DNA of 64,000 bases from Antedon mediterranea (GCF_964355755.1 NC_092673.1:29581001-29645000); one strand, 5' to 3'; counted from the stretch's first letter, positions 1-14,009 are shown. Translations and numbers: made by a program. Notes: generated by a model from the letters alone, not told the origin.

Positions 1-1700
1 ATATTGTAGGCCTAACTGAGAAGGGAATATTGCCACTCATTTTATGAAATAATACGCATATTTAGTACAGGTAGTATAAGCTATATTACTTAAAGGTGTG
101 CAGGTTACATAATGGTTGCCAGGTACACATCACGTTAGCTCAAAAGGCGCTGGTCTAGAGATTTTGCAGGGTCATGGTCGATAAAAAGAACATATGCATA
201 TTAACTATAGAGTAATAATACAAAACTGTATTACAAATACAGGTACTTTGATACCTAATAAGATTTGTCTTTGTAGGCCTACTTGAAGAAGCATAAAAAT
301 AGTTTTTAAATGCATTGTTTAAAAAATATTTTAGTTTACGTAAATCATCTGTCACTAAGCCACAAGTTTACCAATAAAACAGATGTTAGAAGGAAATGAT
401 CGAGCGTAAAGAAAGCTTCCGAATGAACCCAAGACAGACTGTCCCAGCGCCCTTGAACGCCTAGGCTTTGACGGTCAAAATGCCCGAAATACGCATGGAC
501 TCGCCAATGGCGCCGGTATGCACCAATCATAACTCAAATGGTTTATTAATACCAATATAACTCAGGTGTTATTTTGATTATGCAAGTGAATATGTTATTA
601 TGACATAATGTCTGTTGTCCATGACCTAAATACTGTATTGTTATTTAATATTGTCTCTTATAATACAGTTCTTAAAATCACGTGGAAATTACTACGAGGT
701 GAAACTAACATTACATAAATATTACAAACAAATGAATAAAAGCTTTTCTTTTAGTTTTATAGTTAAGACATCAACAAGAGTTGTTTTACACGTATAACTA
801 CCAATAACTGTTGCCGTCCAAATAGTAAATTCCACATTACTTTGTAATGATCTTAAACTCATTATTTATTTGCATTTGACAATATTTGTAGAAAGATATA
901 GGTATAGCAGGCCTACTTCATATTAATCTTAATCCATTATTCAGGGAGCTGATTGGTTGAAAGTTTATTGTAACTGTTCATATTATATCACATCGTGCCC
1001 TCCTTCGTTAATGGTGGAAATTCAACATAAAAATCGTTTAGAAAGTATAAATAATTAATTAAAGTAAACAAATTTACCTATACATTGTCCGTTTATGAAT
1101 ATTTATAAAACAAAAACATTATATTATTATAAAACGTATACCGTTTTTAAAAATTCGGTTTAAAAGCGGTAATGATTTATGAAACAGATGGCAAAATACA
1201 ATACTAAATATTTTAAAATCAGGTCTACCATTATCTCCTTGAAACGTGTACAAGGCCTCAAACGCCGCAATATTTTATTCTAAAAAGGAAGTATTAGTTT
1301 ACGAGTTTGTTTTGTTTTTTGGATTATTATTTCGCATAATCAGAATACCATATGCAGGCATCATTTTAAGGGTATTCTTGAGTAGGACTATATGATTTAT
1401 AATGGTGATGTTAATTGGCCATTAGGCTAGTGAAATAGAATGTACCTTAATCCTGTTATAAGACTGGGGGAGCACACAAGCGTGGACCGCTAGTGGAAAA
1501 TCGTAAATCTATCGGGCATCCTTCTCTTAGCTCAAGGTCAATTAATCGTTTGGCTATTTATGCGGTCAAACGTCAACTAAAAAGTGCTTTAATCCTACCA
1601 TTTGTTGGACCAAATGAAACGAATGTGTTAAAGGTCAACCGTACTAATGTAATGGTGTATCATATTTTGAATTATGATTTTATAACTACAGTATATAGAA
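1..1700. other. 5' flanking DNA, no gene recognised
   Basis: AT-rich DNA far upstream of the COE gene. Only short open frames occur, in AT-rich sequence, and none resembles a known family. The frame at 1493-1732 runs straight into the LINE fragment that follows and may be an unrecognised part of it. Scattered GGCCTAC motifs, typical of the left half of the window, are present near 907. Confidence 0.5.
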
Positions 1701-2310
1701 ATGGCTCAAATCAGTATCGATACAAACCATAAAAGGGCATTACGAGCTATAACATTGTCAAAGTTTAATGATTCAATGACTGAATGTTTCTATAAATTTA
1801 AACTTCTTAAAATTGCGGATATCAATAAGTACCAAATTGGGCTTTTCATGTATAATGTTACTACTAATCAGGACGTGCGTTTTTCATCGCTCTTTATTAA
1901 AAATGGTTCTTACCATAATTATAATACAAGATCTAAAGACAAAATGAGACTCAGAAAACGTAATCGTACTTCTACTATTTTACTGTGTCATGTGTGGGAC
2001 CCAAATTGTGGAATGACTTGAATTACGAACTACAAAGTACAAAATCAATATATATATTTAAATCATTGTTTAAAGAACATTTATTATCATTTTACAAATA
2101 ATGTTAAAAATAATACTTGTTGCAGGATTTAGCTTTTTTATTATTTATGTTTTAGTTTTTTAGGCTAGTTAGGGACGTAGGGGGACACAACTAATCAAGC
2201 TCTTTTGAGTTTTTATGTGTTTCCTTTTCATCTTTTTTATGTTCTCATATAATTATTGTTGTTGTATATTTTCATGATTGAGGATGAATAAAGAATATTT
2301 GAATTTGAAA
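1701..2310 (+). mobile_element. 3' end of a non-LTR (LINE) retrotransposon, frameshifted
   Basis: The frame at 1701-2021 encodes a peptide with KRALRAITLSKFND, INKYQIGLFMYN and SLFIKN..HNYNTRSKD. These are characteristic of the region after the reverse-transcriptase core in CR1/Rex-like LINEs of invertebrates. Homology continues in another frame from about 1997 to the stop at 2099-2101 (GPKLWNDLNYELQST, then IFKSLFKEHLLSFYK), so a frameshift near 1990 has broken the ORF. A short 3' UTR follows and ends in a GAATAAAGAATATTTGAATTTGAAA-like tail at about 2310. Only the C-terminal part of ORF2 remains, as expected of a 5'-truncated insertion. Family assignment is from recognition of the peptide, not a search. 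Confidence 0.75.
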
Positions 2311-4265
2311 CTGGATAATGCGTGACTTTTTACCAAGGCACGCGAGTCGTTATACGGTATAAGGATAGGGTGGGAGGGTATGAGGTGTCCGAGGCAGGTA
2401 TAACAGTCACAAAAGTTAAACCAGAGATTAATTTAGACCGAACCGACGATGGGGTATCCCATACAACACCTGAAAATGGTAAACAATTGTAAATGATTTT
2501 TCAGTTTGTGTACAGCATACAGCACAGAATTAGGCACTTTATAAATCCAGGATATTTTTGTTATTTACCCAATAATATAATCCGGGGCTACTTTTGGAAT
2601 GGTTATTTCCAATACAATTTGCGAGTGTGACGTTAGTGATTAGTATAGTCGTAAAGAAGACATTGAGTGTATTTGTGTATTGATATGATCGGACATTGTA
2701 TAGCGTAACACGCGTTACCAATAGATTACCACACGGGGACCTATTAGTGCTTATGAGTTGTGAAAACAAACTATTGTTAATTTTCCTCTAGGGCGTTGAT
2801 TTGTCAGTCGGTTAGTAATTAGCAATGATCGTTACATCTTAAAGAGAACATCAATTAAATGACAGTTTACAAGACTGAATAATGCTTCAATAGACTTGTT
2901 GATAGTTACACAGTCGGCGTCAATTGTGACGTTTCATCATTAACCGTTAATCAGGATTTTAAGTTTACACTTTGGTTGATTATTTTTAGTTTGAAATGTT
3001 GGAACAATCGGTAAACGGCCGGCCAGGAACATCAAAATAGTGAAGTAGACTTTACAGTAATACAGTTCTGTACAGTATATCTGACATTTGGTCCCCACTT
3101 GGACGCAACGCAATGACGTTGGCACAACGCAAATGAATTGACAAATCACAAGCGACAGTTCGGACGATCCATCGCGCCGTGATCAACTCACGTGCGTTTA
3201 AATGGGAACCATAGTCACTAGAAAGTAGTTTTAAGTAGTTTACAGTGCTTTCTATTATTGACTGTGGGAAACAAGCTTAAGAATGTGTACGCTACTCCAA
3301 CACAGTTAAAAACATTATTAAAAACCACTTTTACGTTTTGTGTAGGTTCAAGACTCATGACGGAAAAGGGTATTTTACAAGGACACAATTTACGTAATTG
3401 TCGAACTTTTAACCTTAGGTCCAGAGGCTGGAGTCTAACCACATACCACTTCCACGTCTGTAGTAAGTACTGCTTACGTTGGTCCTGATTAAAACGGTCT
3501 AGATAAAAATATACAAAACTAATTAGTTTTATCACAAATGGCGGTGGGAATGATTTAGGAACAATCGTCACGACGCCTACGAACGTTATTTGTTGTTTGT
3601 ACGTACGCGTAGTGACGTTTCTCCCAAATCTTTCCTACCATGCATTGCGCAATGACGTTCATTGCGAACACAAGGTATTTGCGATAAATAAATTATGAAA
3701 CAAATATATTCACCTCCTGGAATGAATTATAATAATGATTTGTGAAAAAAAGTGAACATTGATTGTTATATACATTCGCAAATACTGTAATTCGTTTCAC
3801 GGAATAACCGATTTGTCCGTTTTACGAGCAGGCCTACGGCGCGATATAATATGTAGGCCTACTAGTACTGTTTTAATTTTTCCGCCTTATTTGGCGTTAT
3901 TATATGCAGCCATATTGACCTTTTCGTGCAAATAAATATAATGTTTATTGCACGTAGAATCACATTATAAGTATTAAAACTTAAACTTTCCGATTTGTTT
4001 TCTGAAGTTCGTTGACTTCACCAGTTACAAATAATCGAGAAACTCGACATATGGGGAGTCGTCAGTTGAATATAGGCCTAGTGGTATAACAAGCCAGTAC
4101 CTTTACGTTTATAATCGTACGTATGCAAATGTACTTTTTTGCGTTTGCCCCTTTAGGCAAAGTTATTCTACAATAGGTTTATAGAAATATCGTTAAGAAA
4201 TGTGTAGTTTCAAAAAGGTCAATCAGATACTATTGTGTTATAAAGAAACAGATTTTCTTTTTTGT
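2311..4265. other. 5' flanking DNA, no gene recognised
   Basis: No recognisable gene. Open frames on both strands overlap at 3218-3571 (117 codons on the minus strand), but neither has a recognisable domain and they shadow one another. The part around 3150-3670 is richer in CpG than its surroundings (GCGCCGTGATC, ACGTACGCGTAGTGACG) and could be an old transposon remnant, but I could not find paired termini. Confidence 0.4.
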
Positions 4266-4369
4266 CTTGGCACGCGTTCAGACACGAGGTTCCTGGCACG
4301 TGCGTTCACACATGAGGTTCCTGGCACGCGTTCACACATGATGTTCCTGGCACGCGTTCACACATGGGA
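4266..4369. repeat. 26-bp tandem repeat, about 4 copies
   Basis: Four consecutive copies of a 26-bp unit built on CTGGCACGCGTTCACACATG followed by AGGTTC. The first copy has CAGACACG in place of CACACATG, and the second has a GTGCG variant. The array is in CpG-containing DNA and has no evident function. Confidence 0.85.
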
Positions 4370-6110
4370 ATTCACTGATGATGCAATAAATATGTTTATA
4401 ATTAATACTATAGAAAGGAAGTCGGAGATTTTAGAGACATTGAAACTTATAAGATAATTCAGCCTATGTGAATGAGAGTGTAACCAAGCCGTCACAGTCG
4501 GAACGTAGGCTTATTTGACGTTTGTGTAACGTTACTAATTGTCTGGTTGATCCTGCTATTATGGCTGTCAAATAAGTAACGTCACTTTCGACAACAGTTA
4601 ATCATTATTAATGTGAAAAAAATGTTACCTAAACGCCACGGACCGTTTCCCGTCGGTCGGACGTTGCAGAAACCTCACAAGACGAGTGACGTCATACTGT
4701 ACGTTTTGGATCGTGCACCACCTGTGCTGTTAAATAGCCGAATGTTTGAATATATTAAAATTTCATTTAACTATATAGATAGATTTATATATATTTATAA
4801 TATTAAGCAAAGAGATTTATAAATATCAGGTATTTGTTGTGGTATCATGGAGTATGTTATAATAACAATATACAGATGAACGATATTGCAGTGTCTGTCA
4901 ATATGCTGGTATAACAAATATATTTATCTAAACTTATTATAAACTTTGGTGAGGGAGTGTGTAGAATGTGTTATATTGAAGATATTGGAGGGAATATGAC
5001 ATGGCTAAGTAGCTTAGCCTATTATATTATTACAAGATGGAAGAAACATGTAGCTAATTCGTTGTTTTGGAAACAATAATATTACACACACTTATTAAAA
5101 AAAAGTTACTTTAAGAAGGTACTTAGGAATAATGATTTAATTAATTGTGATTGAACAAGGGCACTTACTGGGCGCGCGTGCGTTTAAGGTGATTATCACT
5201 CATAACTACTTGAAACTAAAACAAGTCATCATTATTAGAATATTCATTTCTAATAATCTACTTGTGTGTTGCAAATAGACTGCTTGTGAAATCTAAAGGG
5301 ACAGATTTCATCTGAAATACTAATTGCAGACATTGCCTACTTAAGCTAATTTCATTATACAGTACTGGAAGCCTAACATCTTTATCTTTTTATTGTCGTT
5401 ACACGTTATCCCTTACATTAGTGTTTTAATTATAATTCCAAATGACATGATGTCATGATGATGTACAGATTATGTCTGACTTTTGCGCCTAATTAAGCAT
5501 CGATTGAATTTAATTGTTGTATCAATACAATCCTAAGTATTCGCTAGGTGGGCCGTAGGCCATATTACTGGTGACACCCAGAGAAAACAAAACATCGACG
5601 CGCGCGTTTGAATGCTGATAATATAGAAAGGTTTTTGTACGCGCGCGCCTGTTTATGATACCAATGCCAACGCGCTATCGTTCAGAGGATCATCCTGGAC
5701 TTTATTTAGTGTATTGTGTACTAAATTACGAAAACGATCGATAATATTATTATTCTATTCTACATAATATATATTGTTAAAGTGCGCCTTTTCGGGAGAT
5801 AGAATAAACGCGCATCGAGTGAGTCAAGACTCATTCAAGCATAACGATTTCAACGAAAATCTTTCTTCGCCATCGTGTGTTTATTGTGAATGTGTCGAAC
5901 GGTCTATTCGCTTCAGTCAACACACTCCGACCATCTCCGACACTTTCATTGACTTCCAATGAGTCGTGTGTCGTATAAAATTGCTAAAGTTATGTATTTT
6001 GATAGCATGCTCAAAACAATAATAATTTGTTTGAAATATCAATTAAATGTTTTTTGAAAAAATCATTTCGAATTATTTAAATCAATTCGAGACTTGCAAC
6101 CACGTCCAGA
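4370..6110. other. 5' flanking DNA, no gene recognised
   Basis: AT-rich sequence interrupted by short CGCG-rich words: GGGCGCGCGTGCG near 5170, CGACGCGCGCGTTTGAA near 5597 and GTACGCGCGCGCCTG near 5637. These belong to the dispersed CGCG family described elsewhere. No open frame here resembles a protein. Confidence 0.4.
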
Positions 6111-8122
6111 CAGTGGGAAAGCCACTTCGCGTTTTGACCGTTAAATCGTGTAAAATCGACTTACTTCCGCATTGACGATTTTGAAGCGCCACCTATCGTT
6201 GAAAACTGAAACCACGATTTTTCGTCGCCTAGCAAATAAGTGCTGTTTTATTTTAAACTCTCATGAATATTTAAGAACCGCCCAACATTACCTATTATGG
6301 TAAAAGCATTTCCTAATAAGTATAATTGAATAACCAATCGGTTTTCTTCAAAGAAACCGAAGCTAATACAATACATTCGGCGACTGAAGTCGGGACTCGT
6401 GAAATTTATAAATGTGGTACGATTTGACTACTGTTTTGTTGTCCATTTTCTGAATAGTCGGAGGTGCATCCCAACAAATTAAAAAAATTGTAATCAATTG
6501 TTTTATCAAGAATAATATTAGTTTAATCGAGTATGATATATTTCTATCCTGTTCAAAATGTGTTGGTGTATTCTCAGGCCTCGAAAGGTAGGTACATTTT
6601 CTAGCTGTGAGCGTGGTTTCGGCAACGCGAGACACGTGTGTCAGTATAGGCGATAGCGAGACGTGTGTTGGTACTGTGTTGATGCTGATCCGATAGTCGT
6701 TAAGTTGTACTGATTACGAGTATCATTGGTCCTGGCCGGCCTAGCCTGGTGATCTGATCCCCCCAAAAAATACTTTTTTTCAATCAGTATTAATATTATT
6801 TTATTTTTCATTTATTATTTGATTTATTATTAGGCTCAATAGATGCCTAGCTAGGCTACTAGTAGGCCTAGATTATATAAATAATAATAGTAAATACTGT
6901 AATTTAATTAATAAAATACAGCTTCCATTTGCCTTACTTTTATGTCATCATATAATATTATAATTATATATACAACCAGACATTAACATTTTTTTTAAAT
7001 AATATTTATTATTTTTTCTGACACTTTCAGGAATCGTTGATGATGCAGAGTTCTTTGTCTTTGTGACTTCAAACTGAGAGTGAAGTGGATAAAAAGATGA
7101 CACCGGTACCTACCGACATTGTCATACCCAAACTATAATTTAATTATTTATTTATTTTATATTTTATTAATACTGTATTAGTTTAATATTACTATTAATT
7201 TATATTATACAGTACTAGGCCCGTAGGCCTAGTTTGTACATGTTTTTACCCCAAAAAAAATGAATAAATAATTTGTTATTCAATCTAATTGCTTGTTTGT
7301 TCATCAATAACAAAACAATTGTAAGCAAGTATATAACAGTTCTTGTTAGCCGCTTATTTCAGGTCATATTATTAATATTAGCTAGGCCCGACGCGCCCGA
7401 TCACAACGTCACTAAGTGACTTTCCACCCCTGGAACAATCGCTCGCTAAAGGGCTAGGCCTCGGACTCGTATAAAAGCTATTATAATAGTTATGATAAAT
7501 ATTCCTCAACTAAAATGTTTACTGTGATAAATAAACAAGTAATAATATACGTTGTATTGGAATGTATTTATTTATATGAATTCTTATACGCGGACAATTA
7601 TAAACATCGCGTATATCGTTCGCTATAAATAAATTCATAAACACGATGACGATGTGTTTACAAAATGGCGGTTTCGCTAGTTTTCGATGGAACAAATAGT
7701 GGTACCTTTAGTTTGAATAGTCGGAGCTGCATCCCAACCACCGAATTTTGTATCTTAATATCGTATTCTGTAGATTATTAATTTTTCTAACAGGGATTTT
7801 AAATTCAGGACTGTTCAATTTTTCTAAATATTTTATTTTAATGATTTTCTAGGGTACAATTTCGGAAAAAAGACATTGGTTGATTTTGCCGTTAAATTAC
7901 AGATTATCGTTTTGTTCAAATACATTTAATTTTACATGACAATATATTAAAACCATTTATGAATTTATTTCACTAACAACATTTTTCCGATAATCAACTA
8001 AATTTACAAATATTGTGTTTTTCCAACACCCTAAAATTTAGCCATTTTGAACTAAATTAGAAAAGTAGGGCGCCCTCTCCGAGTCGAAATTTGACACGAT
8101 TTGTCGACTGGCTGTCCCACTG
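6111..8122. mobile_element. possible degenerate DNA transposon with terminal inverted repeats
   Basis: The left end reads CAGTGGGAAAGCCA, followed about 25 nt later by AAATCGTGTAAAATCGACTT. The reverse complement of the right end reads CAGTGGGACAGCCAG, then AAATCGTGTCAAATTTCGACT. The two ends are therefore imperfect inverted repeats about 2 kb apart. Both are followed internally by a GCGCC word. A 22-bp direct repeat, AATAGTCGGAG(G/C)TGCATCCCAAC-like, occurs inside at about 6452 and 7716. No transposase frame is intact and I saw no clear target duplication, so superfamily and exact borders are uncertain. Confidence 0.35.
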
Positions 8123-9987
8123 CAGATGGTTACAGAACTTCTGATCCTCGTTGCAATAATGTATTGCTTAAAGCTGTTTTAATTGTAAACAAAACGAACA
8201 ATTAGCCATAATATCCAATTTATTATTAATCGGGAAAAGGCGTCTCAATAGCCTACACATTCAAAAAGATAACAATAGTAAAGAAACATTTAAAATTAAA
8301 AATCTGTAAAAAATGTCTTTGACTTTATATCTAAATCCAAAAACATATTACTCTATAAAAAGTAAAATGACAAAAGAAATTGTTGAAAATTTACCCAGGT
8401 CCTAAAAGATAAGAAACGACAATTACGGAATTTTGGCAATAGGCTGTTTAGAAATTGTAAATTTACACACGGGCTTTTTGTTGTAACTTGTGCTGGATAT
8501 AATTTTCGTTTGAAGTCTTTGCTCTCAATTTATCCAGTTTCCGACAAGTGACCCTTCAGTTACGTGTTAAGACATCATGCAGTATAATGGAATAATACTC
8601 TCATTTACAATGAAATTATACCTATCTATTTATCACGCTTGCTCGGCTTTGTGCATGAGCGGCGGATCACGAAGGCGAGCTTACACGTGCCCAGCCACCG
8701 CCATATGGCGTATAATTTCACCTGACTGGGCTGGCTGAGGTGCCAAGTCAAGCGCACAAGTTTAGTAATTACACATACAACGAGAGCAATTTCTCTATCA
8801 AAAATAATAGTATTCCAAAGTTATAGTTCATCTCCGGATTCAGTGACGTTTAATTGCATATTTAATTAACAATTTTTCATTGAATACTAAACACAACTGT
8901 ATTGTAACATATATGCCTACACTACAAATGTTAGTAGCACTACGGCGATACCGGGTGGGGTACAACGCGTTCAAATTCTGATAAAAATGGGTACGACTTT
9001 TGTACGCGCGCGCGCGTAAAATTTGTGGCTCATACTTCCGGAATCCGTTAAGCGATGTTTACAGAATGAGAGGGCGCGCTGCACGAGAGCTTATTTATGA
9101 CTTCAATGCAATGCTGCCATCTGATAAGAAAGACTGTATTATATTATTATCTACTAAGACCATCATTATAGCGAATTTGCATGGCTTATTTGAGAGTTGC
9201 ATTTCGATAAGATCTTATTCAAAAAGATAATCCGGCGGGTACCATGACAGTATGATGCAGTCTTATTTGGACATATGAATATTCTAAATAAGTATTCTAA
9301 ATATTTAGGCTTATATAATATAGTTTAATACAAAATAATAGGCAATGTACCACACTGTCTAGATTTCATTATTACGATACAGTTTATGGTTTAATCTGAC
9401 CCGATTCGGACCTTTTTTGGTGTGCCGGTGGTGAGAGCTTCTTCCGAGTGTCAACTAATCAAAGAATGTTTTTATTTTTGATAGTACACGTAGTAATTTA
9501 TTCGTTTGCTCGAGAATTCGTCAAGTTGTGACACCATTATGAATGAATTTAGTTTTCAGATGCGCGTTAATTTAATACAATCAGTATTCATAATCAAACT
9601 AATGAAAACACATGAACTGAAACGAATTACCTCGGTTAATTATTTTGAGTATGATCATAAACAAAAAACTAATAATGAAGTCAGGCGAACTATTTCCAGT
9701 CTGTCGGTGCTGTGAAACTGCATTTGACGTCTGTTCTTTAACCTACAGTATCAACTACACGTCTTCCCAAAGGAACGTTTAGCGGATGATCCATTTTCCC
9801 GCTGGAAGTCGCTGCTCATATTTTCTCAACAAGTGTCGGGCAGTTTCGTTGCTGTTAATATTGTTTTCAAGAAAAAACAATAACAATAGTTTTTTTAAAT
9901 TATGATGATTTTTAAATATGGATATACCTACTGTGATATACAAATATTGCGCAGGGTTATAAAAGTAATGATTAATGATTAATGTTT
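8123..9987. other. 5' flanking DNA, no gene recognised
   Basis: No recognisable gene. The stretch at 8630-8760 is richer in G+C than its neighbours (GCGGATCACGAAGGCGAGC, GCCCAGCCACCGCCATATGG). An alternating purine-pyrimidine run, GTACGCGCGCGCGCGTA, lies at about 9002-9018. Short open frames at 9000-9230 and 9506-9715 have no recognisable domain. Confidence 0.35.
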
Positions 9988-10210
9988 TAGCGCGCGTTGA
10001 TATAGTGGGCCTGTATTGCCTTTACGCGCGTACAAACGTTGAGTAGGCCTATGTGAAATGTTGATAAGTAGCCAATAGCCATATATGCATTTATGTACCC
10101 TTGTTAAAACGTTAATGCAATTTTAGGCAAATGTACGCGCGTTGATATAGGCCTTTCATTGTACCCCCGCGTACAAACGTTGATATAGGACTAATGTTAC
10201 GCGCGTATGG
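9988..10210. repeat. cluster of CGCG-palindrome repeats
   Basis: Several copies of related words lie close together: GCGCGCGTTGATATAG, ACGCGCGTACAAACGTTGA, TACGCGCGTTGATATAGG, CCGCGTACAAACGTTGATA and TTACGCGCGTATGG. They share the pattern ACGCGCGT followed by ACAAACGTTGATA, the same pattern seen in the tandem array at 18964-19108. Spacing is irregular, so this is a cluster rather than a clean tandem array. Confidence 0.6.
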
Positions 10211-13200
10211 ATAATCAATATTTGTTAATATATTTGTATTGTAGGCATCGGGATTGAAAACTGTGTATTTTAAATTGATTAATTTAGTTTATAAAAAATG
10301 ATGTATTTAAAACGTTATAGGCCTACCGTATGTAATTTTTTTTTTTTCAACTCGACTTTGATTACTCATGCTCTAAGATCTATGAAAAATATTCTATTTC
10401 CTTCATTTTGTATCAATCAATAGGTTTTACCAAATACAAACGTATGATTTACGTAACCATGCTTGAAATTAAGTGTAGCCACACGGTAAATTAAAATTCA
10501 CAACTTCAGGTTTAAAATGATAGAGTTCGGATTAAGGATTAGATGGATACACACACAAAGCTTACCGTATAGAGAGAACAATACTCAGCCTACCGGCGGC
10601 GCAAGTTGACTTTGGACGGGGAGGACTAACTAAAAAGCGAGGCCTAAATTCTAACAGATGGCCCATAATAAAGGCGCTGTTTTGCTTTAATAGAATTATG
10701 TTAAAACTGTTAAAGTTCTCCATAACAATGCAACAAACAAGTGTAGCAATCCCGAGACGGTTGATACAAAGAATAAAATTGTTGACACTTGGACTATCTG
10801 AAAACTGCTAAGGCCTTTGCCGAAATAATACATCGGACGGTTTACGTTAGCCTTATAATTATTATTGTTCGACAAAATAACATTTTTAAAATGTTTGTAT
10901 AGTTTTACCAAGAGAGAGTGAAATTGTTAAATTTGATATATCAATGTTTTTCTCCTTGAAATTTTATATTAATGTTTATATATTGTAATCAACTTGCAAT
11001 TTAATTTTTTTCCCAAAGAGTATGAAAATAAAATCCATAATAAAATTACATTCTTCCCTGGTTTATACTCATTACCGTACGGTAGGGTAAGCATAACATA
11101 ATAGGCCTATAATATATAAAATGTTTACGAACATACGAATTATTTTTGATCAAATCATATAAAGGATAGGAGAAAATATTAGAAAATAATTGGGAAAAAA
11201 AATCAAATAACATTGGAATATATAAATTAGAAAGATGTATAAAATCATTGTATTGATCATTTGAAAATGAAATGAATAAAAGTAGTGGTTAACGCCACAA
11301 TAGAGAAAAAATATATGATATAATATATTTTATAATAATTCATATTAAACATACTGTACATTATCGTTAAGATAAATCCGTATAGTTGCGAGTTAGAAAT
11401 TATTATCAATAACGTTTTTGTTTTCGGTAACGATATATAGCCCTTCGCTATTATAACTACATTATTAGGCCTATTCGGTATGAATTTTTATAAAGAACAA
11501 TCGGTAACTTAAGCAGATTTCTAGCCTTCTCACATGATAGAAAACAATCATTATGAGCCTATATCGACCACCGACAAGCCACTGATATTCTCGACGCATC
11601 GAGCTTAGCCTTAGTTCAATTTATGGACATCCCGTTTCGGTAGCCTACGAAACCGTTTACTTTTTTAAATCGATGTAGGCCTACTGCATATAAAAAAAAT
11701 AATATTTTATACTTCCATGGTATAACTAAACTTGCTTATAACATTATTGGACGAAGCTACTCCGCCGGCGTTAATGTTTATCAAATACGTATTTTTGTAT
11801 TTTTCTTAACTTTTTACCAGTTATCATTGATCTCCGAACAAGATTTAAATTTGCGCGTGGCACATAGATTGAATAAAAAACTTGTGTGATTGTCATTCCT
11901 AGAAGTTAATTTACTTAGCAATGACAATGTCCTTGTCATAATGAATATCATTTAGCCTACTCTATTACTCTTAGCATTAGAATCATCATGCTTGATTGTG
12001 CCTTATGTAAATGAATACTCTAAGAGTAATGAACCAGTCAAGTATGGACCCATAGGGCTCAATGACTCTGCCCCCAGGAGAAACTTTAATTAACACTTAT
12101 TCAAGTATACTCATTATAGGCCTACAAAATACAAACTTTAATCGTCAAATTTCAAACTCCGTTATGTACTCTATTCTTTTTAAAAGTAAAGTTTAGGGTT
12201 GGCAATTGTTATTTTATTTATGTTATTCTGATTCCCGCTTTCATGTAAATATTATGAGTGTCTGGAGTGATATCACAGGTTGGATAAAATTTAATTTATA
12301 TACTCAACTCGTTTCTGTATAATTGAAAATTGTATATTTACATACCAGTAAAATATAAGTATTAGCATTGTGGCATAGTAAACTCCACTATATAAATGTG
12401 TATTACAGACAATCGCCGGCATGGGATATATCGTACGCTATAATAACATATTAAACATTTACCAACAATTTTGAAATGAATTTTAAAGAAAATCTAGAAG
12501 AAATTGAAGGCATGCTTATATAGTTATGACTGTTTAAAAAGTATCGTGTCTCTGTTTAAATCCACCGTACACAATGTTGACGAACTTGTACAGTATTTGA
12601 ATGGTCTCAAATAAAAAGTTTGCGGAATATTTTCTAAAAGTTTGAATTAAAATGAAAGCGCAACGTTTCTTGCCGGGTAATTTTCAACGAAATATTTTTA
12701 CTGTTTTCGTTATTTTCATCCAAAATGTTTAATTCCTATAGAACAGAACATAGAAAAATAGAAAAGGAATGTAAAAACCGGTGTTGATCGAAAATTAGCC
12801 CATGAGAGATCGGATCGAACAAAATCATTCTCCAATCGCATTTCGGTAACAATTCTACAATTAATAGTTCAGGTAACTACTTAAGTACTTTGAATAACGA
12901 TAAGGATGATACTCCCTAAAGATTAAAAAGCCCAGATCATAACGAGAAACATTATAGTTTTCATTTATGTTTTTAAAAAAGCACCCGCAAAATATATCGG
13001 AATATCTAACATGTATGAGGTTGCATACTGAAAAGACTCCTGAGGGATCCGACATAAACCCGGCGGAGTAATAAACGCGATGCGCTTTACCTAACATCAA
13101 ACCTATTTCCCGACCGTCAAATGAGCAGAATTCTTTAAGTAAAATTAGGCTACAATTATAGAGAAATAATATTGATTTATCGTGAGTAAGAACTTAGCAG

Positions 13201-13456
13201 AAGGCAGGGATGCGGAAGCACATTAATCAGAGAATAGGACGAATATCGTTAATGGAATCATAATGTATATTTTTCATTCCTTCATTTAAAGAAGTTATTA
13301 CTATTTTAAAAATTCTCTCACACGATACAACATTGATGTAACATATTGGGCCTATATCTTAAAAATGTTATTCTAAATGTATAACTTAAAATACAAATAT
13401 ATTACTGTATATGGTTAAATTCATTTTAATTTGTTGACACAAACTCATCATTATAC
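10211..13456. other. 5' flanking DNA, no gene recognised
   Basis: AT-rich sequence with several TAGGCCTA-like palindromes (for example 10318, 11103, 11467, 11674, 12118). Open frames of 60-80 codons on the minus strand (10696-10911, 12861-13100) show no recognisable family and lie in low-complexity AT-rich DNA. Nothing else supportable. Confidence 0.35.
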
Positions 13457-13516
13457 ACTGGGCCCTCTGGGAGAAGAGTCTCCCAGTATAAAGAATAAAT
13501 AAATAAAATAAATACA
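13457..13516 (+). mobile_element. 3' tail of a LINE or SINE
   Basis: A short hairpin, CTGGGAG-AAGAGT-CTCCCAG, is followed by TATAAAGAATAAATAAATAAA. A hairpin plus a short A-rich microsatellite is the usual 3' end of CR1/L2-like retroelements in invertebrate genomes. No coding part is visible upstream, so this is either a very short truncated insertion or a SINE tail. Confidence 0.5.
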
Positions 13517-13934
13517 TTTAATAAATATTATTATTTTGTACAGAATGTTCTATTTATTTGTTTGGAAATTGAATTTGTATAATATAGGCTATACCATAAG
13601 GCCGACAATATACGGTATCCTTTATACCATTTTCTAAATACAGTACAGTAGGCCTATATACTACTTTCCGAAAAATGCGCATTAGGCTTCCATTATGAAT
13701 ATCCATGGGAACGTAATTATTGTTTAAATGCAAAACTAATGTTAGTCCTAGGACTAATGTTAATGGGAATTTATGATCGCTAAAACCACTGTAAGTTAAC
13801 TGTACTTTAGATAACAGTCTGATCAAGAGCTTAGACACCAATGCGCCATATTTCATAATAAAAAGTAACACTTTTCGACTAAAAGATAATTTTAAGTCAT
13901 ATTGTATTGTGTATATAAAATAATTATTTAAGTA

Positions 13935-13971
13935 TTGGTGATATAACATAATTATTATTTTATATCACCAA
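13935..13971. repeat. small perfect hairpin, 12-bp arms
   Basis: TTGGTGATATAA and TTATATCACCAA are perfect inverted repeats separated by 13 nt. The stem is AT-rich and there is no U-tract or neighbouring gene to suggest a function. Confidence 0.6.
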
Positions 13972-14009
13972 TTATTAAACAAATCCAAAGGAAAATTAGT
14001 GAAAAGAAG

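Noticed and set aside
3218-3571. 117-codon minus-strand frame and overlapping plus-strand frame
   Set aside because: Mutual shadows with no recognisable domain.
4541-4556. CTGGTTGATCCTGC, identical to 14 bases at the start of 18S rRNA
   Set aside because: The match ends there; the following bases (TATTATGGCTGTC) do not continue as rRNA, so it is probably chance.
13554-13949. 131-codon minus-strand frame
   Set aside because: AT-rich, leucine/tyrosine/asparagine-heavy translation with no recognisable family. It is next to a LINE tail but on the wrong side to be its coding part.
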